A stretch of DNA of 64,000 nt, taken from the NCBI GenBank assembly GCA_002783265.1, contig PFFG01000009.1, positions 124,001 to 188,000 of the forward strand, read 5' to 3'. The notes under the pieces were generated by a model that saw only the letters and a program-made list of their open reading frames with translations, did not search any database and was not told the DNA's origin. This document shows, in pieces, positions 17,631 to 26,532 of the stretch. Both the position numbers and the translations under genes were made by a program. Origin of the DNA: Candidatus Gracilibacteria bacterium CG17_big_fil_post_rev_8_21_14_2_50_48_13. GTDB taxonomy: Bacteria; Patescibacteriota; Gracilibacteria; 1-14-2-50-48-13. How positions within the stretch are numbered: position 1 is the first letter of the stretch; each line of letters opens with the position of its first letter.

Positions 17631-17948
17631 TTATTTCAGTTGTTCAAAAAACTGAAAACTTGCCATAAGGTCGTCGGAGAGCATGTCCATATGCAGCCGA
17701 AGACTCTTCAAAAAATGATGATGGACCTTTTTTTCCTGCACAACACCGGAAAAAAATCCATTTCTTGCCACAAGAATTGCAACATCCTCTTCCTCACTTT
17801 TCCCGAGAAAGGCAAGGGAGGCGACATAAATATGTTTTGCATGGTCCATAAGCTGACGTTTTTTCCCGACGGTCAAAAAAAAGCGTACGAGCAGCACAAG
17901 AAGTGCTATGCTGAGGATTGCCGCGAGAATAAGAAGTGGATGGGACAT
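17631..17948 (-). CDS. Small single-pass membrane protein, unknown
   Basis: 105 residues from MSHPLLIL. One N-terminal membrane helix (LLILAAILSIALLVLLVRFFLTV) is followed by a ~75-residue soluble helical domain with a VHHHFLKSLRLHMDML stretch. No family recognised. It begins 11 bases after mfd and abuts prsW, so it sits in an mfd-105aa-prsW operon. A longer reading from 17999 overlaps mfd and lacks support. It could be an accessory or substrate of the PrsW protease, but nothing in the sequence proves it. Confidence 0.7.
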   Translation of the reverse strand: MSHPLLILAAILSIALLVLLVRFFLTVGKKRQLMDHAKHIYVASLAFLGKSEEEDVAILVARNGFFSGVVQEKKVHHHFLKSLRLHMDMLSDDLMASFQFFEQLK

Positions 17949-17959
17949 GGGAAGGGCAA

Positions 17960-20900
17960 CTATTTCTTTTTCGATTGAAGTTTTTTCGGCACATGACACA
18001 GGGCTTCAATACCTTGCATCAATCCAGCATACCAGTCGACGCCAAGATCTTCAAGTTTGATCTTCAGCTTATCCCCGGCAATAAACCACCGTTGGTTGTT
18101 TTCCAGAAGACTAAAAATATGCTCGGGCTTCATACTTTTCCCCATACGAAGATTGGCTTCCTTCAGCCCAAAAGGCTGATTAAAGACACGAATAGCATCA
18201 ATATGCGCGCGCCTTGCCATAACTTTGAGCTTCATAACTTTCACTAAATTCAGCACCTCTGGTGGAAGCGGACCATATTCGTTCAACATATTCTCCACCT
18301 CCTCTTCAATATCCGCCATTGAATGCATACCTGCAAAACGCTGATAGTATCCAATTTTATCCTCATACTCCGCAACGTACCAGTCTGGAATATATGCCGT
18401 AAGCGGCAGTTCTACGGAAACATCCTGTTCCTGTGGCTGATCCGAATTCTTCCCCTCCGGTCCAAAGGTTTTCATTTCCTCCACCGTTTGATTGAGCAAA
18501 CGTATGAAATGACTCACTCCCACAGCATTCATGACACCATGCTGTGAAGATCCCAAAATATCACCTGCTCCACGAATTTCGAGATCCTTCATAGCAATCT
18601 GGAAACCACTACCCAGCTCGGAAGCTTCCACAATTGCGCGGAGTCGTTTTTTCGCATCAATGGGGAGTGTACGGCTGCTGTAGAGCAGATAGGTGTAGGC
18701 CTGAATTCTGCTTCGTCCGACGCGACCACGTAGCTGATAGAGCTGTGACAACCCAAAACTGTCCGCACTATTCACAATGAGCGTATTCGCATTGGGAAGA
18801 TCTATACCATTTTCAATAATGGTCGAACTCACTAACACATTAAATTCCTTGTTTTTAAAGGCGAGAATGCGTTTCTCCAGCTCCTTTGGATCCAGTTGTC
18901 CGTGAGAGACAACAAACTTTGCTTCCGGAATAAGATTGCGGAGTTTATGCGCCACACCTTCGATGGTACGTACTTTGTTATGCAAAAAATACACCTGCCC
19001 CCCGCGCTCAATTTCACGCAGAATTGCTTCACGAACTAAACCATCTGAGTATTTTCGCACTTCCGTTATAATGGGAAGTCGCCCGGGTGGCGGTGTGGTT
19101 ATCGTCGTAATATCACGAATATTGCTAAGACTCATGTGGAGCGTGCGGGGTATAGGCGTTGCAGACAAGGTCAGAACGTCTACATTCGCACGAAGTTCCT
19201 TCAGTTTTTCCTTCTGTTTCACCCCAAACCGCTGTTCTTCATCGATAATGACAATACCAAGATCTTTAAACTGCACATCCGTCTGCAAAAGACGATGTGT
19301 TCCCACCACAATATCCACCTCTCCATGGGCGAGGCGCAGGAGAATTTCCTTCTGTTCCTTTGGTGATTTAAATCGACTCATCATTTCCACACGGACACCA
19401 AAGGGCTTCATGCGTTTCTCAAAACTCTTAAAGTGCTGATCAGCCAAAATCGTTATGGGAGAAATCACCGCCACTTGTTTTTTATTCTGCACTGCCTTAA
19501 ACGCCGCTCGCATAGCAACTTCCGTTTTTCCAAAGCCTACATCACCACAAACCAGACGATCCATGGGTTGCTCCCGTTCCATATCCGCCTTCACATCGTG
19601 AATTGCCTTCAGCTGACCTGGCGTTTCTTCATAAGGGAAGGTTGCCTCAAACTTTTCCTGAATCTCCGTATCAATGCCGTATTTGAAACCCGTCGCAAGC
19701 GCACGTTTTGCATATAAATCTAAGAGTTCCTTCGCTATCTTGTTTGCCTCTGTTTTGACCTTTTTGTTCAAGGTAGACCATTCCGCAGAATCGAGTCGCG
19801 TCAATTTTGGTGGTTTTTCTTCGTTGGAAATGAACTTTGTGACCTTATCCGACTGGTCCGTCGGAATAAACAATTTATCATTATCGGCATAACGAATTTC
19901 TAGATATTCTTTGGTAATGCCATCGATACTTTTCTGCTCTATACCGGCAAAGACACCCACTCCATGATCCGCATGTACCACAAAATCGCCTTTTTTCAGC
20001 GAAGCCAAAAAAGCCAACATGGAGTTTGCTTCCTTGGTTACCCGTTTTTTCTGTTTCCCTAAAAATATCTCTCTATCGGTCAAAACCAACAGTTTTTGTT
20101 CTGCATGCTGAAAAGATCGAGGTAGGAGCACCTCGCTCTCAGGCGCAGAAAGGACACAAACGGCCCCAAGATCACCTTCGATATTCTCCATTTCTTCCAA
20201 AGTAGACACAAGGGCGACATCATAGGTTTCAAGAGCATTCTTTACGGCTTCTGCCTGTTTTGAAAAAAGAACGACACGCCATCCAGCCAGAAATCGTTCT
20301 TTTACATCGTTGGTGAAGTCCGCAATATTGTAATATTTCAGTACCGACAAAAACCGAAGATGGAGAAAATCATCCGACTCGGGAAATGCAGTGAAATGCA
20401 CATAGGTGTTGGTTTTCATCAGGGTGTGCATCTCCTTCTCTATAGAAATGCCACCTTCCTCACCGGAAAACAGGGTAAATTCCACTTCGTCATTCACCAC
20501 CGTTACCTGCTGGGGAATATGCGATGCTAAAATGGTATGCCCGTTACTAAACACCAGAGGAAACAAACGAAGCTCTTTCATGTCTTTCAGCATTTTTCCC
20601 GATTCCTGATCGACAATAAACATATCTTCCACCGTATCTCCGAGAAAGTTGATTCTTACCGGTTGATCCATACCGACAGGAAAGACCGTGACCGTGTCTC
20701 CATTACTGCGATATTGTCCAGGGGCGAGAGTTCGATCTTCACTTGCAGAAAATCCGCGCTGTATGAGCTGGTCAAAAAGTTGATACAGGGAAATATCATG
20801 CCCCTGCTTAATAAACAAAATATCCTTTTCTAGGTCTCCAGGTCTTGGCACGCGAAGCCACAAAAATTCGGGAGAAACCAAAATAATGCCCGGTTCTCCG

Positions 20901-21244
20901 CCAGAGATCCGTTGCAGAAAATGCACCATTCTTTGCTGGGTTTCTGCCATACTGTCGGCAAGAAAAAACGTAGCAACGGGAAGAGTGCTCCACAGTGCGA
21001 TACTTTGTTCAGCCTCGACCATGTCCTGTTTAGATGGGCAAATCCAGAGGAGTGGTTTTTTAGGTGCCTTTGCTATGAGCTGCGTTACAACAAAACTTTT
21101 AGAAAAAACATTCCCTGCTCCAGCAACTTCTGCATACCCTTTGGATTTAAGTGCAGCCCAAAGAGGCTCATGACGTAAAAAATTGAGCAGTGGGGCGAGT
21201 ATCGGAGATTTTTTTTTGGAAATGGGGGCTGGGCTATGCGCCAT
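17960..21244 (-). CDS. mfd: Transcription-repair coupling factor
   Basis: Mfd pushes stalled RNA polymerase off DNA and recruits UvrA. The 1094 residues cover the UvrB-like N-terminal module, the RNA-polymerase-interacting domain (FVVHADHGVGVFAGIEQ, near residue 415), the helicase with Walker A GDVGFGKTEVAMRA and DEEQ box IIDEEQRFGVKQ, the TRG motif region, and the C-terminal TRCF domain. It starts 16 bases after dnaN. The length is slightly below the usual ~1150. Confidence 0.96.
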   Translation of the reverse strand: MAHSPAPISKKKSPILAPLLNFLRHEPLWAALKSKGYAEVAGAGNVFSKSFVVTQLIAKAPKKPLLWICPSKQDMVEAEQSIALWSTLPVATFFLADSMAETQQRMVHFLQRISGGEPGIILVSPEFLWLRVPRPGDLEKDILFIKQGHDISLYQLFDQLIQRGFSASEDRTLAPGQYRSNGDTVTVFPVGMDQPVRINFLGDTVEDMFIVDQESGKMLKDMKELRLFPLVFSNGHTILASHIPQQVTVVNDEVEFTLFSGEEGGISIEKEMHTLMKTNTYVHFTAFPESDDFLHLRFLSVLKYYNIADFTNDVKERFLAGWRVVLFSKQAEAVKNALETYDVALVSTLEEMENIEGDLGAVCVLSAPESEVLLPRSFQHAEQKLLVLTDREIFLGKQKKRVTKEANSMLAFLASLKKGDFVVHADHGVGVFAGIEQKSIDGITKEYLEIRYADNDKLFIPTDQSDKVTKFISNEEKPPKLTRLDSAEWSTLNKKVKTEANKIAKELLDLYAKRALATGFKYGIDTEIQEKFEATFPYEETPGQLKAIHDVKADMEREQPMDRLVCGDVGFGKTEVAMRAAFKAVQNKKQVAVISPITILADQHFKSFEKRMKPFGVRVEMMSRFKSPKEQKEILLRLAHGEVDIVVGTHRLLQTDVQFKDLGIVIIDEEQRFGVKQKEKLKELRANVDVLTLSATPIPRTLHMSLSNIRDITTITTPPPGRLPIITEVRKYSDGLVREAILREIERGGQVYFLHNKVRTIEGVAHKLRNLIPEAKFVVSHGQLDPKELEKRILAFKNKEFNVLVSSTIIENGIDLPNANTLIVNSADSFGLSQLYQLRGRVGRSRIQAYTYLLYSSRTLPIDAKKRLRAIVEASELGSGFQIAMKDLEIRGAGDILGSSQHGVMNAVGVSHFIRLLNQTVEEMKTFGPEGKNSDQPQEQDVSVELPLTAYIPDWYVAEYEDKIGYYQRFAGMHSMADIEEEVENMLNEYGPLPPEVLNLVKVMKLKVMARRAHIDAIRVFNQPFGLKEANLRMGKSMKPEHIFSLLENNQRWFIAGDKLKIKLEDLGVDWYAGLMQGIEALCHVPKKLQSKKK

Positions 21245-21260
21245 AGACTATCAAAAAACG

Positions 21261-22391
21261 TTAACTGGACACGCGAAGAGGCATGATCAGGTGCATGTAA
21301 TCATCGTGCTCACGACCTTTGGTTACACAGCGAACCAAAAAGGGGCTAAAGGCCGCAGACGCGAGCAAAGCTACATGTGTTGTACGGATATTTCCAAGAA
21401 CATCAAGAACAAACTGTGCATTCAAGGCTACAGTAACAGCCTCTCCAGAAGCTTCTTCTGTTGCTAAAACAGCAGAATCTTCTCCAATTTCCAGTGTGTC
21501 AGTAAACAATCTGACTCGTCCTTCATCCGGCTCGAGAGCAAATTTCACATTATTGTTATTCTCCTTTGCGAACAAATTCACTCGCCGAAGTGCAAGGGTC
21601 AGTTCTTCTACACTCAACACTACCCGTGTCTTTGTCTCCTTTGGAATGATTTGTGCATAGTCCGGAAACTCCCCTTCGATGAGACGTGAAATAATATGAA
21701 CGTCCTTTAAGGCAAAACGCACCTGATTCTTTGTAAAGGAAACCGTCATCTGTTCCTGATGATCTCGAGGGAATATGCGAAGGACTTCATAGATAGTCTT
21801 TGCGGGCACGATGGCTGAAAAATCTGGAAGCTCCTGACCATCGAAGACAATATGTTCAGAAAGCCGTACAGAATCCGTGGAGGCAAAAGAGGTTTTATCT
21901 CCGCGTTTACGCATGAGCACTCCTGCTAAAATAGGGCGCGTCATATTCGTACTTGTGGAGAACACAACTTTACTCAAGGCCTCCAAAAGCTCCTGATTAT
22001 CAAAAGTAACCGTTGTCTCTGCCTCGAAAGAGGGAATAAGAGGGTAGTCTTCAGCAGGAAGACAGCGCATCTTTGTTTCTGAGAACGGTGTTTTCACAAG
22101 GAGTGTTAAGTTTTCCAACAGCTGCATATCCACAGTTGTTCCCTGTGGAATGAGAGAAAGATATTGCACCAGGAGTTTGGCAGGAACCGTTACGGCCCCC
22201 TCTTCAATGACCTCTACCTCCACGGTGGTATGGACGGAAATTTCCAGATCCGTCGCCACGAGAGTCAGGACGCTTCCTGCTGCCTTCATCGATATATTTT
22301 CCAGAATGGGAAGTGTGTTGTGAGTGGCAATTGCTTTTGCAACCGTACCGAGTGCTTTACTGAGCACTTCTTGGAGACCTCGTATGTGCAT
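21261..22391 (-). CDS. dnaN: DNA polymerase III beta sliding clamp
   Basis: 376 residues with the three-domain clamp fold; recognisable stretches are ATHNTLPILENI near residue 20, EFPDYAQIIP near 240 and the C-terminal end DYMHLIMPLRV, which forms the protein-binding pocket. It encircles DNA and tethers the replicase. Its promoter region contains a DnaA-box-like TTATTCACA (22409-22417) 17 bases before the ATG, so control by DnaA is plausible. It heads the dnaN-mfd run next to the candidate origin; dnaA itself is not in this window. Confidence 0.96.
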   Translation of the reverse strand: MHIRGLQEVLSKALGTVAKAIATHNTLPILENISMKAAGSVLTLVATDLEISVHTTVEVEVIEEGAVTVPAKLLVQYLSLIPQGTTVDMQLLENLTLLVKTPFSETKMRCLPAEDYPLIPSFEAETTVTFDNQELLEALSKVVFSTSTNMTRPILAGVLMRKRGDKTSFASTDSVRLSEHIVFDGQELPDFSAIVPAKTIYEVLRIFPRDHQEQMTVSFTKNQVRFALKDVHIISRLIEGEFPDYAQIIPKETKTRVVLSVEELTLALRRVNLFAKENNNNVKFALEPDEGRVRLFTDTLEIGEDSAVLATEEASGEAVTVALNAQFVLDVLGNIRTTHVALLASAAFSPFLVRCVTKGREHDDYMHLIMPLRVSS

Positions 22392-22925
22392 AGGAATACA
22401 GAAAACAGTGTGAATAACTTTTACTTTTATTGGCTGCTTTTTTTTATTTTTTTACCCTCCTTAAAACCCGTCATAGTCATAGTACCTTGATTTTTTTAAA
22501 TTCAAATGTTCTTTACTACTTTCTGTTGAAGGAATCAAACAACAGAATCGAAGTGTTTATGCGGTGAACAAAGATACCCCATAGAGAATACACACGAAAC
22601 TTGAGAAACGCCCATGAAAACTGATCTGAAAGAGATTCTTCTTGTGCAAGATGTCTTCTCTGAATACAAATGTGAATCATATAAAGGGCGCTTCTGTAGT
22701 AATCAAAGTGCCTTTACGTTGACCGTGTGTGTAGAACCTGTGCACAGGGGTGTGAATAACTGTTGTTTGTTGTGTACAACAGAACAGAAACGCGCTTTTT
22801 TCAGGAAAACTCTGATTGCGTATCTAATCATCAGGCTTCACAGACTCTGCAAGTTTTTTTTCTGTCTACAACCGTCAAAAAAATACACACAATCTCACAG
22901 GATTATGTGCAGAATGGAAAAACAG
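22392..22925. other. Candidate replication origin (oriC) between dnaN and uppS
   Basis: A 534-base spacer with no convincing gene, the longest such gap outside the rRNA region. It holds two TTATTCACA sites (minus strand, 22409-22417 and 22751-22759), matching the DnaA-box consensus TTATNCACA, plus TTATGCACC at its right end. A T-rich tract (about 22421-22465) could be the unwinding element. A perfect 12-bp palindrome CCTGTGCACAGG lies at 22737-22748. Gene direction diverges from here, and hand-counted GC skew differs in sign on the two sides even in genes facing the other way. Confidence 0.55.
22737..22748. repeat. 12-bp perfect palindrome
   Basis: CCTGTGCACAGG is its own reverse complement and lies two bases from a TGTGAATAA DnaA-box-like site. 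It is probably a protein-binding site. Confidence 0.5.
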
Positions 22926-23636
22926 TTATGCACCAAAGTTTCTCTTTCTTTGTTCATAATTCGCAAGGAGTTTGTCTAATATCTCCTCCGACATTTCTGG
23001 CCAGTAGGCATCAATAAATTCCAGCTCCGCGTACTCACTTTGCCAGAGCATAAAGCCGGAGAGGCGTTTTTCTCCACCGGTGCGAATAATGTAATCCACA
23101 TCCGGAATCCCCTTGGTAAACAATCGGGAAGAGACGTCCAGAGGCGTTGGAGCATGGATACCATCCGCATGTAATGCCTGCATTGCACAAAGAAGCTCAT
23201 CTCGCCCACCGTAATTGAGAGCAATATGCACATGATACTTCGCGTTTTCGATTCGCAGTGCTCGCTCAACGGTTTCCACCGTTGCCCGCATCTGTGATGG
23301 CATAACATCTCGATTGCCAATAATATCGACACTCACTCCGTGCTCCTGAAATTTTTTGAGGTGGGAAGGTAAACCGGACAAAATGGCAAAGATGGTTTTT
23401 AGTTCCGCCGCTGGGCGTTTCTTCCAGTTTTCCGTGGAAAGAGCCCAAAGAGTCGTATGGGGAATCTTATGTTTAACCACCCACTCAACTACCCGTTCTG
23501 CTGCCTTTCCTCCAGCCTTATGACCGTCTGAGGCGTGGAGATCCCTGCCCTTCGCCCATCTTCTGTTGCCATCCATAATAAACGCAATATGGGAAAGCGC
23601 GCTTGTATCCGACGTATGTGGAGAATGTTGAGACAT
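22926..23636 (-). CDS. uppS: Isoprenyl transferase (undecaprenyl diphosphate synthase)
   Basis: 236 residues of the cis-prenyltransferase family. FIMDGNRRWAKGRD contains the catalytic Asp, LSTENWKKRPAAEL is the substrate loop, and YIIRTGGEKRLSGFMLWQ with EFIDAYWPE forms the C-terminal signature. It makes the C55 lipid carrier for cell-wall and surface glycans, fitting the glycosyltransferases in this window. Start at 23636, after promoter TTGACA-16-TAAGAT. Confidence 0.95.
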   Translation of the reverse strand: MSQHSPHTSDTSALSHIAFIMDGNRRWAKGRDLHASDGHKAGGKAAERVVEWVVKHKIPHTTLWALSTENWKKRPAAELKTIFAILSGLPSHLKKFQEHGVSVDIIGNRDVMPSQMRATVETVERALRIENAKYHVHIALNYGGRDELLCAMQALHADGIHAPTPLDVSSRLFTKGIPDVDYIIRTGGEKRLSGFMLWQSEYAELEFIDAYWPEMSEEILDKLLANYEQRKRNFGA

Positions 23637-23663
23637 GAGTTGGCCTGGAATTATCAAGGCACC

Positions 23664-23691
23664 ATCTTAGCCAGTGAAGGTACTTTGTCAA
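23664..23691 (-). promoter_or_regulatory. uppS promoter
   Basis: Minus strand TTGACA (23686-23691), 16-base spacer, TAAGAT (23664-23669); the ATG is 27 bases further. Confidence 0.65.
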
Positions 23692-23776
23692 TGTATACAG
23701 TCTATGGTGCAATAGTACTCAATTCTGTCACAGAGCCCCGCGCTCACCCTTTACAATGCACGCACTTTTTGTACAA

Positions 23777-23803
23777 TTATCACACAACATATACGAGTGC
23801 TAA
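23777..23803 (+). promoter_or_regulatory. CIRCE operator (HrcA site) upstream of dnaJ
   Basis: TTATCACAC (23777-23785), nine bases, then GAGTGCTAA (23795-23803). The CIRCE consensus is TTAGCACTC-N9-GAGTGCTAA, so the right half is perfect and the left half matches 7 of 9, with the exact 9-base spacing. A TATACG -10 (23790-23795) lies at its centre, so a bound HrcA repressor would block transcription of dnaJ. Confidence 0.85.
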
Positions 23804-23818
23804 TTTCTCAAATTCCCC

Positions 23819-24922
23819 ATGGCAAAAGACTATTACCAAATATTAGGTATATCCAAAGATGCAAGTGTAGACGATATTAAGAAGGCCTATCGTAAATTGG
23901 CGATGCAACATCACCCAGATCAAGGGGGAGATGCAGAAAAATTTAAGGAGATCAACGAAGCCTACCAAGTTTTGGGCGATGCACAAAAACGCCAACAATA
24001 CGATCAGTTTGGTTCCGCAGGACCAGGCGGTGGATTTGGTGGAGGAGGTTTTGAAGGATTTTCCAACATGGGTGGCTTTTCCGACTTAGGCGATATTTTT
24101 GAAAGTTTTTTTGGCGGTGGATTTTCACAGCAAAGTCAGCCACAGACGGGTCCTGTTCGGGGGGAAGACGAAGAAGCCGTTCTCACCGTTGATTTTATGA
24201 CGGCAGTGTTCGGCGGTGAAGAACAGGTGGAGATCGTACTTCTCGATCAATGTGCAACCTGTAAGGGCGATGGAGCTGCTCCAGGGGCCAAAATTGTCAC
24301 CTGTAGTACTTGTTCGGGAACAGGTCAGGTACGCCGAAATCAGCGAAGTATTTTCGGCAATGTGACGACTGCATCGGTTTGTCATGAGTGTCATGGGAAA
24401 GGGAAAATTCCTGAAAAGTATTGCCCTGACTGTGCAGGACATGGTCGTGTAAAAAAATCGACGAAGCTCAAGGTAAAAATCCCAGCAGGTATTGATACAG
24501 GAACAACGCTGAAACTACAGGGTAAGGGGCATGCAGGTCTTCGCGGTGGTCCTCATGGTGATCTCTATGTTCGTATGAATGTGCGAGCGAGCAGGAAGTT
24601 TGAGCGTCATGGCTATGATATTCATACATCCCTGGATATTCAGATTCCCCAGGCCGTTTTAGGAGATGAAGTGGAAATTGAAACGGTCCATGGGGTAAAA
24701 AAACTCGTTATTCCAGCGGGTATAGAGAGCGGCAAGAAAATTCGACTTGCCCGCTCAGGTGTGCCAAAAATAGGGTCAAGCGAAGTGGGGGATCATATTG
24801 TAACGGTACGTGTGCTGATACCCAAAAAGCTCTCCCGAAAAGAGCAGGAACTCTTTATGGAACTTGCTTCGGAAGCAAAAATTACTCTCACACCATCAAA
24901 GAAAAAGGGGCTCTTCTCCTAA
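23819..24922 (+). CDS. dnaJ: Chaperone protein DnaJ (Hsp40)
   Basis: 367-residue class A J-protein that stimulates DnaK. J domain with HPD (MQHHPDQGG, near residue 33), a Gly/Phe-rich linker (about 70-120), four zinc-binding repeats ([32 protein letters not shown]; about 150-220) and a C-terminal substrate domain. The CIRCE operator directly upstream indicates heat-shock control by HrcA. No dnaK or grpE is adjacent, so the chaperone operon is split. Start ATG 23819, after a CCCC leader. Confidence 0.97.
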   Translation: MAKDYYQILGISKDASVDDIKKAYRKLAMQHHPDQGGDAEKFKEINEAYQVLGDAQKRQQYDQFGSAGPGGGFGGGGFEGFSNMGGFSDLGDIFESFFGGGFSQQSQPQTGPVRGEDEEAVLTVDFMTAVFGGEEQVEIVLLDQCATCKGDGAAPGAKIVTCSTCSGTGQVRRNQRSIFGNVTTASVCHECHGKGKIPEKYCPDCAGHGRVKKSTKLKVKIPAGIDTGTTLKLQGKGHAGLRGGPHGDLYVRMNVRASRKFERHGYDIHTSLDIQIPQAVLGDEVEIETVHGVKKLVIPAGIESGKKIRLARSGVPKIGSSEVGDHIVTVRVLIPKKLSRKEQELFMELASEAKITLTPSKKKGLFS

Positions 24923-24978
24923 TCCTTGTCAATTTAGGGTTACCCTATATGATGCAGGGGACCTTCTAAATTTTGGGC

Positions 24979-25533
24979 ATGAATATTCAGCTTTCCTGGA
25001 ACCTCTTTATCATCGTTTTTGCTGCGATTATCACAGCATATAGTTTTATTATTGGTCGACGGCAGACCATTAAGATTATTATGTCTGTCTATATTGCGTT
25101 TCTTGCAGCAGATGGACTCGGGTATTTTATTAAGGAAACACTGGGATTTCGCGTACCCTCTCTCGCATTTGGTTTCGACCCGGGAAGTGCGGCTGTTGTC
25201 ACGACTATTCTCCTCTTCATCATGTTTATCGTGATGCTAGCTCGGCATAATGCCTTTGATGTCCTTCTCGATGACGAGCTTTCTGGCGTTCCCTACTTCC
25301 TGTCTACATCCTATACGGCACTTTTATGTGCCCTCCTGATGGTTTCCTGTATCCTCTTTTTTCTTTCAGGAAACACACTCACGGTTATCGGGCAAATCGT
25401 GAATCAAACCATGATTAACAGTGTTACGGCACAGTCAACTATCGCCGCATGGGTCGTGAACTATTTCCATGTATGGTTCTTTTTGCCAGCCTTTTCGTTG
25501 ATCTTCTTTTCCTTCGTGCAAAAGCGGGGTTAA
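24979..25533 (+). CDS. Polytopic membrane protein of unknown function
   Basis: 184 residues with about five hydrophobic segments (residues ~5-25, 30-50, 70-90, 112-132, 155-180). A GRRQTIKIIMSVYIAFLAADGLGYF region near the N-terminus is loosely reminiscent of CvpA-type proteins, but I cannot assign it. ATG at 24979 is preferred over TTG two codons earlier. The stop shares a TTAA with the convergent reductase gene. Confidence 0.7.
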   Translation: MNIQLSWNLFIIVFAAIITAYSFIIGRRQTIKIIMSVYIAFLAADGLGYFIKETLGFRVPSLAFGFDPGSAAVVTTILLFIMFIVMLARHNAFDVLLDDELSGVPYFLSTSYTALLCALLMVSCILFFLSGNTLTVIGQIVNQTMINSVTAQSTIAAWVVNYFHVWFFLPAFSLIFFSFVQKRG

Positions 25534-26486
25534 CCGTAGGCTTCTAACTTGATATGCTCGGGTTTTGCTCCCAGTTCAAGAAGGAGTTCTTTCATGGATT
25601 TCGCAAAGACCATGCTGCCACAAATATAGACATGGTGAGTGGGCGCCTCAAGTGCGAGTTCCACAAGGAAACTTTTGTCGACGCGACCGGTTCTCCCTGC
25701 CCACGGCTGTGCTGGGTCGGGCCTTGTAATGGTGTGTGTAATCGTTATGTTCTCCTCGTTTTCAAGGCTATCTAACTCCTCTTTATAAATAATATCTTCT
25801 GGTGTTTTGTTGGAGTAAATGAGGTGAACATGACGCTTCATACCTGTGTCTTTTGCAAAACGGAGCATGCCCATGAGGGGAGTGATGCCGCTTCCTGCAC
25901 CAATCAGCAAAATATCTCCCGCCACGTCATCCGGCGGTAACATAAAGTGCCCGAGAGGCCCCGAAATGCGCACTGCATCACCAACGCGAAGGTCATGGAC
26001 AAGATATCGCGACATATACCCTCCTGGCATTTCTTTGACCATGGTATTAAGGGTTTCAGGTCGCGTTGGAGTGGATCCCAACGAATAGGCACGTTTAAGA
26101 GGTGGTGCTCCAAGAGCAGGGTCAACATCTGTAGTGCACAGGAGCGTGTTTCCCTCTTCCGCAATGGCTCCAAGGCTCATCAGTTTTTTGAGATATCCAT
26201 CAAGAGTTTTTTCCGCCAGAATGGAGAATGTTGTTGTTAGTTCTCCCCGTTCAGCACCACCATGTTCCTGGATATATTGCCAAACATCGGAGGGGCTTAT
26301 GGGCTTCCAGCCGCTCTCAAAACGAGGATTTTCGAGCTCCAGCATAATAAATTGTCCTGGAGCATAGGAAAACTCCTGCTTTTCTTCAAAGGCCATAGAA
26401 ATTTCCACACTATCTTTCGTCAGTTTATGCAGGCCAACAATGCGGGCGGGAATATCTTTGAGGGTCATGAGGGAAAAAATTGTCAT
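25530..26486 (-). CDS. Ferredoxin-NADP reductase-like flavoprotein with an insertion
   Basis: 318 residues of the FNR superfamily. An N-terminal FAD-binding barrel carries PGQFIML (near 47) and RAYSLGSTPTRPE (the RxYS flavin motif, near 150). The NAD(P) domain has GAGSGITPLMGM and the C-terminal VYICGS...EAYG. About 90 residues (PISPSDVWQYIQEHGG to PALGAPP) are inserted between the two flavin motifs, and look like a small winged-helix-type region. It could pass electrons to a ferredoxin such as the one at 58966. ATG 26486 follows a TATAGT -10 that overlaps the rfbC -10. Confidence 0.85.
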   Translation of the reverse strand: MTIFSLMTLKDIPARIVGLHKLTKDSVEISMAFEEKQEFSYAPGQFIMLELENPRFESGWKPISPSDVWQYIQEHGGAERGELTTTFSILAEKTLDGYLKKLMSLGAIAEEGNTLLCTTDVDPALGAPPLKRAYSLGSTPTRPETLNTMVKEMPGGYMSRYLVHDLRVGDAVRISGPLGHFMLPPDDVAGDILLIGAGSGITPLMGMLRFAKDTGMKRHVHLIYSNKTPEDIIYKEELDSLENEENITITHTITRPDPAQPWAGRTGRVDKSFLVELALEAPTHHVYICGSMVFAKSMKELLLELGAKPEHIKLEAYG

Positions 26487-26501
26487 GTAACATTCTACCC
26501 C

Positions 26502-26510
26502 TATACTATA
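26502..26510. promoter_or_regulatory. Overlapping divergent -10 elements (rfbC / reductase)
   Basis: TATACTATA holds TATACT for rfbC (26502-26507, plus) and TATAGT for the reductase gene (26505-26510, minus). The two genes start only 46 bases apart. Confidence 0.6.
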
Positions 26511-26532
26511 CACGATTTGTTTACCCGTCCCC

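Noticed and set aside
22614-22979. 121-codon plus-strand ORF in the dnaN-uppS spacer
   Set aside because: It overlaps the end of uppS, its composition is not protein-like, and no promoter fits; the spacer looks regulatory.
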